Origin: Chitinophaga pinensis DSM 2588
Lineage (GTDB): Bacteria > Bacteroidota > Bacteroidia > Chitinophagales > Chitinophagaceae
Assembly: GCF_000024005.1 (NCBI RefSeq)
Contig: NC_013132.1
Span: 6,628,001-6,692,000, forward strand
Direction: 5' to 3'
Length of the DNA: 64,000 bases
Part shown: positions 28,944 to 37,600 of the stretch, piece after piece
Layout: the number at the start of each line of letters is the position of its first letter
Numbering within the stretch: position 1 is the stretch's first letter
Translations under genes and position numbers: made by a program
Notes under the pieces: generated by a model
Database searches by the model: none
Told to the model about the DNA's origin: nothing
What the model saw: the letters and a program-made list of their open reading frames with translations, nothing else

Positions 28944-29558
28944 TTATGATTTGGGGAAAGCAATACTGTCTTTGGACTGGATTTGCTCCACAATAGTTCC
29001 AAGTCCTGTTATCCTGTTCTCTGTGATCTTCACAAGTCTTACTTTGTACAATACACTGGGCATTTGTTTACCACCCAATGCACCCCATAGATGATTCAAT
29101 TGTTCAAATGAGAGGGAAAACAGTTCAAGGTGTAACTGCAGGTCATCCAGCGCCTGACCGCTATTGATCAGGACTTCGTTGGGAGAGTTCTTCAGTGTAA
29201 AACTACTTTTACCCTGGAAGAACTGAATAGCCTGAGAAAGTCGTGACAGCGCATCTTCATAGTTTTTATAATGTGCCGACACCAACATGTACAGGTTGAG
29301 ATAAATGGGAGGATTATGATAAGCAATGCCCTGCGCATTTCTATAGAAATGCGAACTGTTTTTCAGGGTGGCTTCCTCTTCTATATTCACCATACTCAGA
29401 ATGATTCGTTCTTCTGCGCCCGGGGGTCTGTCAGGTGTTTCCAGCGTAGCTACATTGTCCAGCACTACATGGCTTTCGGGGTCGTTTCCCATAGGGTTAA
29501 AGGACTGGATATAACTATCTAACTGGTCTTTTAATAACTTAAAAGCAGTGAAGATCAT
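28944..29558 (-). CDS. DUF4255 / Pvc16-like tube-terminator or cap protein
   Basis: 204 aa from the ATG at 29558 (MIFTAFKLLKDQLDSYIQ); a TTG 18 bp upstream is also in frame but less likely. The family signature is visible: ERIILSMVNIEEEATLKN, PPIYLNLYMLVSAHY, YEDALSRLSQAIQFFQGK, ELFSLSFEQLNHLWGALGGK. Pvc16/Afp16-type proteins end the tube and sheath at the distal cap. It is the first recognisable gene of the eCIS operon, the usual place for this family in Bacteroidota. Confidence 0.88.
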   Translation of the reverse strand: MIFTAFKLLKDQLDSYIQSFNPMGNDPESHVVLDNVATLETPDRPPGAEERIILSMVNIEEEATLKNSSHFYRNAQGIAYHNPPIYLNLYMLVSAHYKNYEDALSRLSQAIQFFQGKSSFTLKNSPNEVLINSGQALDDLQLHLELFSLSFEQLNHLWGALGGKQMPSVLYKVRLVKITENRITGLGTIVEQIQSKDSIAFPKS

Positions 29559-29572
29559 GGTTATGATTTTAA

Positions 29573-29767
29573 TCAAGACACGGAGATCAGGCCAGTGGCT
29601 ATTGCCAGCGGCTGCATACTCGATATGATGTATTCTTTATGGATACGGTTGATGAGGAAAATGGTGTACCAGTCTTCCTGTACAGCACATGCAGCATTCT
29701 GAATTACGGATTTCTTTTTGGGGTGTAATGATGACCATAATGCACATGTTGCGGTGACTGCAGCGCA
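29573..29767 (-). other. Open reading frame without a start codon just upstream of the Pvc16 gene
   Basis: A 64-codon frame ends with TGA at 29575-29573, 14 bp before the Pvc16 ATG. It contains protein-like sequence (VQEDWYTIFLINRIHKEYI, then PLAIATGLISVS) but no ATG or GTG. A second open frame overlaps upstream (LDALQSPQHVHYGHHYTPK) and would join it by a -1 shift at CCCCAAAAAG, but that one also lacks a start. It may be a decayed small gene or a short frameshifted gene. Confidence 0.25.
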
Positions 29768-29833
29768 TCAAGAGTTACAAGTTCTTCTTTTTTGTTATGA
29801 TTTTTCTTTTCGGGGTAATTAAAAAAATTGTCT

Positions 29834-29864
29834 TCTAATTATTTATGTTCTGGAGTTCTTCAAA
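29834..29864 (-). promoter_or_regulatory. Possible Bacteroidota-type promoter for the eCIS operon
   Basis: On the minus strand TTTG (29864-29861) is followed after 19 bp by TAATTAGA (29841-29834). This is a perfect -33 box with only a partial match to TAnnTTTG at -7. It is in the AT-rich stretch upstream of the first eCIS gene and no better candidate was seen nearby. Confidence 0.3.
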
Positions 29865-29927
29865 CGCATAACACACGATTACCATAGAGAATGTAAAACT
29901 AGGTATTATTCCCGAAATAAAAAACTT

Positions 29928-30137
29928 TTAAATACCCCTGCGTAGAAATTGCGTACAAGTACGCAGCGGTTTTTTAGCGGCGGATACGTTGTCTTTTTTG
30001 TTATAAAACCGCTTCTTTATAAGCTGTCCTTTTTCATAAAAGTGCTCCCTTCTTTTAGTACCGGATTGATATATCATATCACTATTCAGACCTCTTTTTA
30101 ATAACAACCCCACACAACCATACACCCGGCTGCACAC
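29928..30137 (-). CDS. Small ORF with one MORN_2/YwqK-like repeat, possibly a remnant
   Basis: 69 codons. The stretch SGTKRREHFYEKGQLIKKRF follows the MORN_2/YwqK repeat pattern (G-K, charged, Y/F-Y-E-x-G-x-L, K, Y). The N-terminus (MCSRVYGCVGLLLKRG) does not look like a normal start, and the tail (RTCTQFLRRGI) is basic. Composition is more AT-rich than the flanking genes. It could be a decayed gene or a chance frame; the repeat resemblance is the only support. Confidence 0.3.
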   Translation of the reverse strand: MCSRVYGCVGLLLKRGLNSDMIYQSGTKRREHFYEKGQLIKKRFYNKKDNVSAAKKPLRTCTQFLRRGI

Positions 30138-30378
30138 TGTTCAAAGAGAATAAGCGCCTATAGCCTGGCAATTGTATAACGGTGATTGATTCCCCCTTCC
30201 TGCAGAAAATACAGCCTCATTCCCTGTCAGCATCATATCATGCTGCATACCCTCCCATTACCTGCACATACCTCTGCTCTCAGGATCAACGCCTGCCCGT
30301 CAAGTCCAGCTCACCTCCTCCGATACGCCCTGTATACGGCTCGTATCCGACCACACAACGTCCTGTATACTACTAAAC

Positions 30379-30410
30379 AAAAAGGCCGGTCTGCTATAAG
30401 CGACCGGCCC
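30379..30410 (-). terminator. Rho-independent terminator of the hexosaminidase gene
   Basis: Perfect 8-bp stem GGCCGGTC (30402-30409 on the coding strand's complement) with GACCGGCC (30384-30391), 10-nt loop, followed on the minus strand by TTTTTG. It starts 25 bp after the stop codon. Confidence 0.85.
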
Positions 30411-30434
30411 TCTATACAAACTTTACTATAACTG

Positions 30435-32264
30435 CTAATTCCCCTCCAGCGGCACCGTAAACATATTACTCACTCTACCTCCTGGTGTTACAATAATATA
30501 ATTCAACACCATCGGCTTCTCACTTTTCCCTTTCACCGGCAGCAATATCGCCCCGTTGTACAGGTTAGCAGTCTGATCTGCCTTATGCCCGTCAACAGTA
30601 TAATACACGTTGCTGTTCGCTACAAAAGGAATAATCTCCGCAGTTCTCCTGCCAGCTGCATCTGCGCCAAAAGTCACCTTTGCCTCCGGAATACGATAGT
30701 ACACCTTCATCTGCTCCAGCTCCTGCAAACGTAAAGGCAGACGCGCAGTAGAGAAGTCCTCATAATTCCGCTGCCCCTTCGCTGACCATGCCACCTCTGA
30801 CAATGCCAGCATACGCGGGAACAGCATATATTCCAGTTTATTATTGGTACCGATATACTCTGTCCAGAGGTTTGCCTGTACACCCAGTACATGCTGCTGC
30901 TGATCGGGCGTCAGCGAATCAGGACGTGGATTGTAGCTGTACACTCTCTCTAACGGCAGGAAACCGCCAATAGCCGTCGGCTCATTCTGTTTATCTTTAG
31001 ACTGATAATGGTCGATATACAAGTGGCTGTTAGGCGTCATAATCACATCATGGCCCATTCTCGCAGCTGCGATACCGCCTTTCTCCCCTCTCCAGCTCAT
31101 GACAGTCGCATTAGGCGCTAATCCACCTTCCAGGATCTCGTCCCATCCTACCAGGCGTCTGCCATTCTTATTCAGGAACTTCTCGATACGGGAAATAAAA
31201 TAGCTCTGTAACTCATGCTCGTCTTTCAGCTTCTGTTTCGCAATCAGGGTCTGTGCAAATTTAGACTCCTGCCAGTGCTCCTTCGGTACTTCGTCGCCAC
31301 CTACATGGATGTACTCACCCGGGAAGATCGCCATGACTTCAGTCAGCACATCCTCCAGGAATTTAAAAGTCTCTTCCTTCGGACAATAGATCGCATAATG
31401 TACGCCCCAGTAACCTGGCACATGATACAGGGTATCTTTACAACCAAACTGCGGATAAGCAGCCAATACCGCAGTACTGTGGCCTGGCAATTCGATCTCC
31501 GGCAGAATCGTGATCTTACGGTCAGCAGCATATTTCACCAGCTCACGCGCCTCTTCCTGTGAATAATAACCGCCGTGTTTCACGCCGTCATACACGAATG
31601 GTTTATAATCGCCATACTGTCTCAGAATACTGGAATCACGCCAGGCGGATACCTGGGTCAGTTTCGGGTACTTTTTGATCTCCAGTCTCCAGCCCTGGTC
31701 ATCGGTCAGGTGCCAATGCAGTCTGTTGAATTTAAAATAAGCCAGGAGATCCACGATCTTCTTCATTTCATCCAGGGAGAAGAAATGTCTTGCTACGTCG
31801 ATCATCACACCACGGTAACCAAATTCCGGTTTGTCACTAACAGTAACTGCCGGTACACTGAGTCCGCCGTCTTGTGTTTCGATCAGCTGCAATACCGATT
31901 GCAGCCCATAAAAACAACCTGCGCTGCCACCCTTGATGGTGATTTTCTCAGGTGTCACAGTCAGACTATAAGCCTCCTGCGCGCCGGCATCTGCCTGGTC
32001 GTCCAGTACGATCGCCTTCCCGCTGGCCTCACGGGCGATGGTCAGTTTGATACCATAACGGTTCCAGAGAAATTCATTGAACAGATCCGCATTCTTTCTT
32101 GCGGCATCGCTTGCTGCCACCAGTACGGTCTGTTTACCTAATGCAAAATGTCCGGTCGCAGCCTGTACAGAAACAGGTTTCGGGATGATGGAGTAGTTGC
32201 TTTGTGCATGAGCGCCACTCACTCCCAGAGAAAAGACTAAAATAGATGCAATTCTTTTTAACAT
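30435..32264 (-). CDS. Secreted beta-N-acetylhexosaminidase, GH20
   Basis: 609 aa with a signal peptide (MLKRIASILVFSLGVSGAHAQ). The small GH20b domain covers about 22-150 (YSIIPKPVSVQ), and the catalytic barrel starts at FGYRGVMIDVARHF. The catalytic pair is in HVGGDEVPK, with Asp324 and Glu325. Further family motifs are FNRLHWHLTDDQGWR, ILPEIELPGHS and GWDEILEGG. It removes terminal GlcNAc or GalNAc from chitobiose or glycans in the periplasm or at the surface. The gene stands alone with its own terminator. It fits a chitin-degrading lifestyle; substrate choice cannot be read from sequence. Confidence 0.95.
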   Translation of the reverse strand: MLKRIASILVFSLGVSGAHAQSNYSIIPKPVSVQAATGHFALGKQTVLVAASDAARKNADLFNEFLWNRYGIKLTIAREASGKAIVLDDQADAGAQEAYSLTVTPEKITIKGGSAGCFYGLQSVLQLIETQDGGLSVPAVTVSDKPEFGYRGVMIDVARHFFSLDEMKKIVDLLAYFKFNRLHWHLTDDQGWRLEIKKYPKLTQVSAWRDSSILRQYGDYKPFVYDGVKHGGYYSQEEARELVKYAADRKITILPEIELPGHSTAVLAAYPQFGCKDTLYHVPGYWGVHYAIYCPKEETFKFLEDVLTEVMAIFPGEYIHVGGDEVPKEHWQESKFAQTLIAKQKLKDEHELQSYFISRIEKFLNKNGRRLVGWDEILEGGLAPNATVMSWRGEKGGIAAARMGHDVIMTPNSHLYIDHYQSKDKQNEPTAIGGFLPLERVYSYNPRPDSLTPDQQQHVLGVQANLWTEYIGTNNKLEYMLFPRMLALSEVAWSAKGQRNYEDFSTARLPLRLQELEQMKVYYRIPEAKVTFGADAAGRRTAEIIPFVANSNVYYTVDGHKADQTANLYNGAILLPVKGKSEKPMVLNYIIVTPGGRVSNMFTVPLEGN

Positions 32265-32585
32265 CTTGTTACTTTAATAGATTACGAATTATTTGCCTGG
32301 TGTAAGATTGCAACGCCTGTAACTGTGGAATAGACCCCCTTATTGCCATAATATTCTCCTATTATGATATTATTTATACTGGTTTTCCGTAACGGGCTTC
32401 GTTAGCAGCCAATATAGAAATAATTTAATGGGAATCAAAGCACAGTTGGCTGTAACTCATTATATTTTTCAATTGCGATTAAATTCCTTAACTTAATACT
32501 GGTATATTATAAATAATAGCAAAGTTTCAAAGTACCCCGGCAACCCCAATATATCCTTCCAACCTGGTTAAAACATTACTGAGAA
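32265..32585. other. Divergent intergenic region (hexosaminidase / CHAT operon)
   Basis: 321 bp, AT-rich, between two divergently transcribed units. Minus-strand TTGC (32313-32310), 18 bp, then TAATTCGT is a weak promoter-like match for the hexosaminidase. For the CHAT operon I see only TTGC near 32474 followed by TAATACTG, also weak. No conserved operator or small ORF recognised. Confidence 0.4.
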
Positions 32586-34658
32586 ATGTCAAGAATAGCG
32601 CTATTGGCGTATGCCAACGACATGAAAGAAGAACCGCTACATTATGTCGAACAGGAGATAAAAGAGATCAACACGTACTTCGGAAACATCAAAAAGCACT
32701 TAAATCCGGATATCCTCATAAGTGCGACTAAAGATGACCTTTTCCGTTACTTCGCTGACCACGGCCCCGATATCGAGATAATGCACTTTTCAGGACACGG
32801 CAACAGCCTCGCCCTCTTCTTCACAAAAGACGGCGCCTTCAGAAAAGAAGGTCTCGCAGCACTCATGGCTTTCGCCCCTAATCTCAAACTCGTATTCCTC
32901 AACGCCTGTGCTTCCAGAGAGATCATAGACGTACTGCATACGCCCGATCCGGCTAATCCTCAGAAAGGTGTCCCCATCGTCATCGGTACCCAACGTCCCG
33001 TGTACGATAAAGTAGCCAGCGACTTCTCTATCTACTTTTACACCGCCCTGACAAAGTCATGGCCTATCGGAAAAGCCTTCGACTTTGCCAAGACCTTCGT
33101 CCTTTCCGGCGAACACTTTGCACTGTTCCCCAAAGGGCCGAATCGTTATATCGGGACTAAACGCGCCGCCGTCATGGACGATGATCCTGATGACGAAACA
33201 AGTCCTCAGGAATTCCCCTGGGGCATCTATTACAAAGAATCGCTGACGGATGACTGGTCCATCACCCAGTACCTCAACGAAAAATATGACGACAAGGAGA
33301 AATATGCACCCAATGATGAACTGATCCGCGCCCTCGCTGCCAATGCCAGCCGCCTCTACGCCAATCTGGCTAAAGAAAGGGACGCACTCATTGCCACCCT
33401 CTACGACAAGTCAGACCTCTCCGCAAAAGAAGTGCTCATTGAAGTCGAAAACATCAACGATAAATTCAATCGCCGCAATAGTCAGCTAAAAGAGATCAAT
33501 GACCTCTACGCCGCCTATATACAGGATCCGCAAAGCCTGAGCGACATCGCCGATAAACTGATCAATACCTTCCCGCTGCCACTGGGTAAACTCCTGCAGC
33601 GGATGTACTCTTTCAGTAAAGAAAACCTCCTCACAGAAGAAGATTACGCCGAGTTTCTTGACCTGCAGATCAACTTCTATGAGATATTGGTAAAACTTGC
33701 CGCCGCCACCATCCTCTCCGACCTGCTGGAAGTATACGGCATGAAAGAGAAGATCGGGAAAATACTCGCATTTAATCCGATCCAGAAGGAGATCATCTTA
33801 AATTACTTCCGCCAGACCAAAGACAACGAACAGGACTTTGACTACACCTCCTTTATTGAGGTCATCAGCCAGGTATTAAAAGAAAACCTGAAAGATGAGC
33901 CGGATATCGCTCCCTTCGTCAAAGAATACCTGCACTTTGAAAGCATTAACACCTATGAGAATAACTTCTTTAATTCTCACATGGTGATCAAAGGCATCAA
34001 AGCCAAACTCCCTACGCTCAATACAACCGCCGCCTATATTCATCACTGCAGGGAAATAGAACTGGGATTGATCAATCTCCTGAAAGAACTGTTCTTTATC
34101 CTGCAATACAAGATGGTCGTTATTAAAAACGTAGAAGCCATCCGCAAAAGGAATGTACTCGCAAAGACCTACTTCCATAAATACATGCTGCTGGAACAAC
34201 GCATCTCCGACAGGATGGAAGTAATGGAGCTGCAATCCCTCCCGGAATATGCGGAATCCTATTCCGTGATCCTCGTCAAAGAAATCTACCGGATGTTCGA
34301 ATACCTTTCCCTGTCCCCTTTCCTGATCGACAAAAACGTACAGTGTGAGTTTGACGGGGTAGACCTCTATTTCTACAACTACACCGAAGGGAATGGCATC
34401 GTCTATAAAAGCCTGACCAACAACGAAAGACTGATCCACATCCAGCCGGAAACACAGGATATAGAACTGGGCGCCGCCACCATTACCAAAACCACCCTGC
34501 GCTTTATCGAGGATATGGCCATTAAAACAGACCGGGAAAAGAACAGGATCACCAACCGCCTGTTGCAATTACATGCCGAATTCGCCTACTACCGGTCCAA
34601 GATTGCCGCCACGCCGGTCACTATACAAAATGCCACGCCCATAAATAGCCAGCCATGA
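32586..34658 (+). CDS. CHAT-domain (caspase-like) protease, first gene of a CHAT/nSTAND operon
   Basis: 690 aa, no signal peptide. Residues 1-200 form a CHAT peptidase: catalytic His71 in HFSGHG and Cys108 in LNACAS, followed by GVPIVIGTQRPVYD and a SIYFYTAL helix, the usual order in clan CD proteases. Residues 240-690 are helical and not recognised; they may bind the partner or a substrate. The stop overlaps the start of the next gene by 4 bp (ATGA), so the two are almost certainly made together. CHAT proteases paired with STAND NTPases occur in bacterial conflict and regulated-death systems, where the ATPase senses a trigger and the protease executes. This role is inferred. Confidence 0.85.
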   Translation: MSRIALLAYANDMKEEPLHYVEQEIKEINTYFGNIKKHLNPDILISATKDDLFRYFADHGPDIEIMHFSGHGNSLALFFTKDGAFRKEGLAALMAFAPNLKLVFLNACASREIIDVLHTPDPANPQKGVPIVIGTQRPVYDKVASDFSIYFYTALTKSWPIGKAFDFAKTFVLSGEHFALFPKGPNRYIGTKRAAVMDDDPDDETSPQEFPWGIYYKESLTDDWSITQYLNEKYDDKEKYAPNDELIRALAANASRLYANLAKERDALIATLYDKSDLSAKEVLIEVENINDKFNRRNSQLKEINDLYAAYIQDPQSLSDIADKLINTFPLPLGKLLQRMYSFSKENLLTEEDYAEFLDLQINFYEILVKLAAATILSDLLEVYGMKEKIGKILAFNPIQKEIILNYFRQTKDNEQDFDYTSFIEVISQVLKENLKDEPDIAPFVKEYLHFESINTYENNFFNSHMVIKGIKAKLPTLNTTAAYIHHCREIELGLINLLKELFFILQYKMVVIKNVEAIRKRNVLAKTYFHKYMLLEQRISDRMEVMELQSLPEYAESYSVILVKEIYRMFEYLSLSPFLIDKNVQCEFDGVDLYFYNYTEGNGIVYKSLTNNERLIHIQPETQDIELGAATITKTTLRFIEDMAIKTDREKNRITNRLLQLHAEFAYYRSKIAATPVTIQNATPINSQP

Positions 34659-37600
34659 TGAAACTGATGGAAAATCCCTTCAAACTGCTGGAATCCTACA
34701 CAAAGGAAGACAAGGATATCTGGGGTGGCCGGTCCGCAGAAATAGAACACCTGTACAACCTCTCTTTTGCCGCCAACCTCATATTGGTATATGGCATGTC
34801 AGGGGTCGGTAAAACCAGCCTTATTCAATGCGGATTAGCCAATAAGTTCAGACGCACCGACTGGCACGCCGTCTGGATCACCCGGAAAGAAGACCTCAAT
34901 AAAAGCCTGACAGGAACACTCTCCCAGGAAGCCGGAGATAGCCCGTCTGCGCCCCCCTCTCCGGTACCTGAAATCATCCGCCGGGTCTATCTGAAGCATT
35001 TTAAGCCCATATTCCTCGTTTTTGATCAATTGGAGGAATTGTTCATCTTCGGCTCAAACGGCGAAATTCAGGCATTCATAGGCACTATAAAGGAGATTCT
35101 GAGCAGTGACATACAGTGTAAGATCATCCTGGTCGTACGGGAAGAATACCACGGCCATCTCAAAATATTACAGGATGCCGGCCTGCCCGTCTTTAAAGCC
35201 TCCGTCAAAATAGAACCCATGAGTATTCCGGAGGCGACAGAAGCCGTCTCCAAACTCCTGGATAAATACAATATTCAGACGCCCGATGCCGATCACCGGT
35301 CCTGTGCGGCTAAAATAGCGACCGACTGCTCCATCGACAGTCGTGTAGACCTGGCCAATCTCCAGGTTTACCTCTTCTGGGCATGGGAAAAAGCCGCCGA
35401 AAAAGCACCGCCCGACGCAGATATCGCCTTCACTCATAACATCCTCCGGGAAATCGGGGATGGCAGAAATGTCCTCACGCGCTACCTGAACGCCGTCGTT
35501 GAACGGGTATCCAAAGGAAAAACAGGTGGTGTGTGGTTCCTGCTACAGCACTTTGTGTCCCGCTCCCAGACCAAACAGCCCCTGCGCCTCGCAGAATTGC
35601 AGGATATCGACCAGCAGACCGCCCGCATGTGGCTCAACGAACTGAGTAAAAGCAAACTGGTGAAATGTGGCCGGGAAACTGACAATGAAGTCTACAACCT
35701 GACACACGATAGCCTCGTCCCCCTGATCATACTGAAGAAAACCGCCGCTTCCAGGGGCCGGAATATCCACCCCAGCGTAAAGGGGAATCCCTTCAAAGGA
35801 CTCCCCGCCTACGAAGAAAAAGACGCCACGATCTTCTTCGGCCGCAGTCTTATTCTCCGCGAACTGCTCACCTTCTTCGAAGACAAACGCCTGCTCGTCA
35901 TCGTCGGCCCCTCCGGCTCAGGTAAGTCCTCCATCATCAAGGCCGGTATTATTCCCGCTCTGAAAACAGAAGGTTACACCGTCATCCATGGTGAACCCGG
36001 CACTCATCCCATGGTCTTTGGACGGGAAATACAACGACGGCTGACAGACCTCAACGGGGGCAGATCGCTCATATACATCGACCAGTTCGAAGAACTCAGC
36101 ACACAAGCCAGTACACAGGAAAGCGAAGAGTTCATCCGCCTGCTCAATGATGTCCAGAACAACGCAGATCCCGCCCTCCGGCAACTGAAAATCATCCTCA
36201 GCGTCCGCGCTGATTATGAATATGAATTCGAAAGAGCCCTCGGCGGCTGGCGGGAGGCTAAAAAGACAATTCCCGACCTGATGGAAAGCGCCGTCAGAGA
36301 GATCATTACCGAACCGGCTTATCTCGCCGGACTGGAATACAAACCGACCTATCTCGTTGACAATATCGTACGCGATGTGATGCAGTCCAACGGCACACTT
36401 CCCCTGCTCTCCTATGCATTGGAACAGATGTATATCGAGTATGAAAAAAGCGGCGTCAATGACGGCTTCCTCACAGAAGACCATTACAATGCCATCGGCG
36501 GTGTTGTAGACGGATTACGGCTCCGGGCCTCCAAACTATACAGCTATTCTGATCCGGAAACCCAGCATACGATCAAAAACGTCATGCTTCGTATGCTCTC
36601 CCTCAGTATCAATGAGAAAGCCTCCAAGAGAATACTGGCGGAAGACCTGGTATATGAAAGTCCGGTAGAAAACGAACGTGTACAGAAAGTACTCAACGAA
36701 CTGGTCAACAGCCGCCTGATCGTATCCGGTCCGGACGAAAACGGCCAGATCTACTACGAACCAGCCCACGATTCCCTGATCCGCTCCTGGAACCTGATCG
36801 GCGACTGGATCAAACAATATGGGAAAGACCTGCTCTACCTGCAACAGGACCTCTCTGATGCCGTCAAACAGTTCAGACTCAACCCCAAAAAGCTATGGCA
36901 TGACGACCCGAAATTGAATACCCTGCTGAATATCATGAAGTCGCCCGACAACTGGTTAAACAGACAGGAAACCAATTTCGTGAAGAAAAGTCTGCAGCGC
37001 AGAAACGAACTGGAAGACAGAAAGAAAAGACGCGAACAGGAACTGGTGGAAGAAAAAATCAGTCGCCAGGAAGCAGTCGCCAAACTGAGTACGGAAAAGG
37101 AAAAAAGAGAGAAAGAACTGCTGGAAGAAAAGCTGAGCAAACAGGAAGCCATCGCTAAACTCAACAGTGAAAAAGAAGCCGTTCTCCTGGAAAAACTCAA
37201 AGGAGAAAAAGCAAAGACCCGGCTGCAAAAACAAAGAACCATCCTGCTGGCACTGGGACTCATTTCCCTGCTGATAGCCGCCAGTTACGTCTATAGTCAG
37301 TGGAATAAATCAGAGAAATCTGTATTGCAGATAAAAGAACTGAACCACCGTTTGCAAAGCTCCGCCGATGATCTCACAAAACTCAACCAGTCGCTGAACG
37401 TCATCGCAGAAAAAGCCAGACAAAGCGCAGTAGAAGCCAATATCGCCAGACAAAAAGCGGATTCCGCTGCCAGCAAAGAAAAGAAAGCGCGTACCATTGT
37501 TGAAAAACAAAAGAAGGAACTGCTGATCAAACAGAATGCACTGATATCATCACAGGAAGAAGTAAAAAGATATTCCCTGTCGTTACAGGCGAAGGCAGAC

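Larger units (their letters stand above)
29577..30434. other. Intergenic region between eCIS operon and hexosaminidase
   Basis: About 860 bp, AT-rich near 29800-30060. It holds the start-less frame and possible promoter described separately, a MORN_2-like small ORF, a hairpin (CTGCGTA at 29939-29945 with TACGCAG at 29960-29966) followed by a T6 run on the plus strand, and the hexosaminidase terminator. The part 30140-30370 shows no feature I can support. Confidence 0.5.

Noticed and set aside
29939..29971. Plus-strand hairpin with T6 run as a gene terminator
   Set aside because: No plus-strand gene lies upstream of it, so I list it only as a structure in the spacer.
33876..34568. 230-codon minus-strand frame inside the CHAT gene
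   Set aside because: Antisense to a well-supported coding region, Phe/Val/Asp-rich shadow with no domain.
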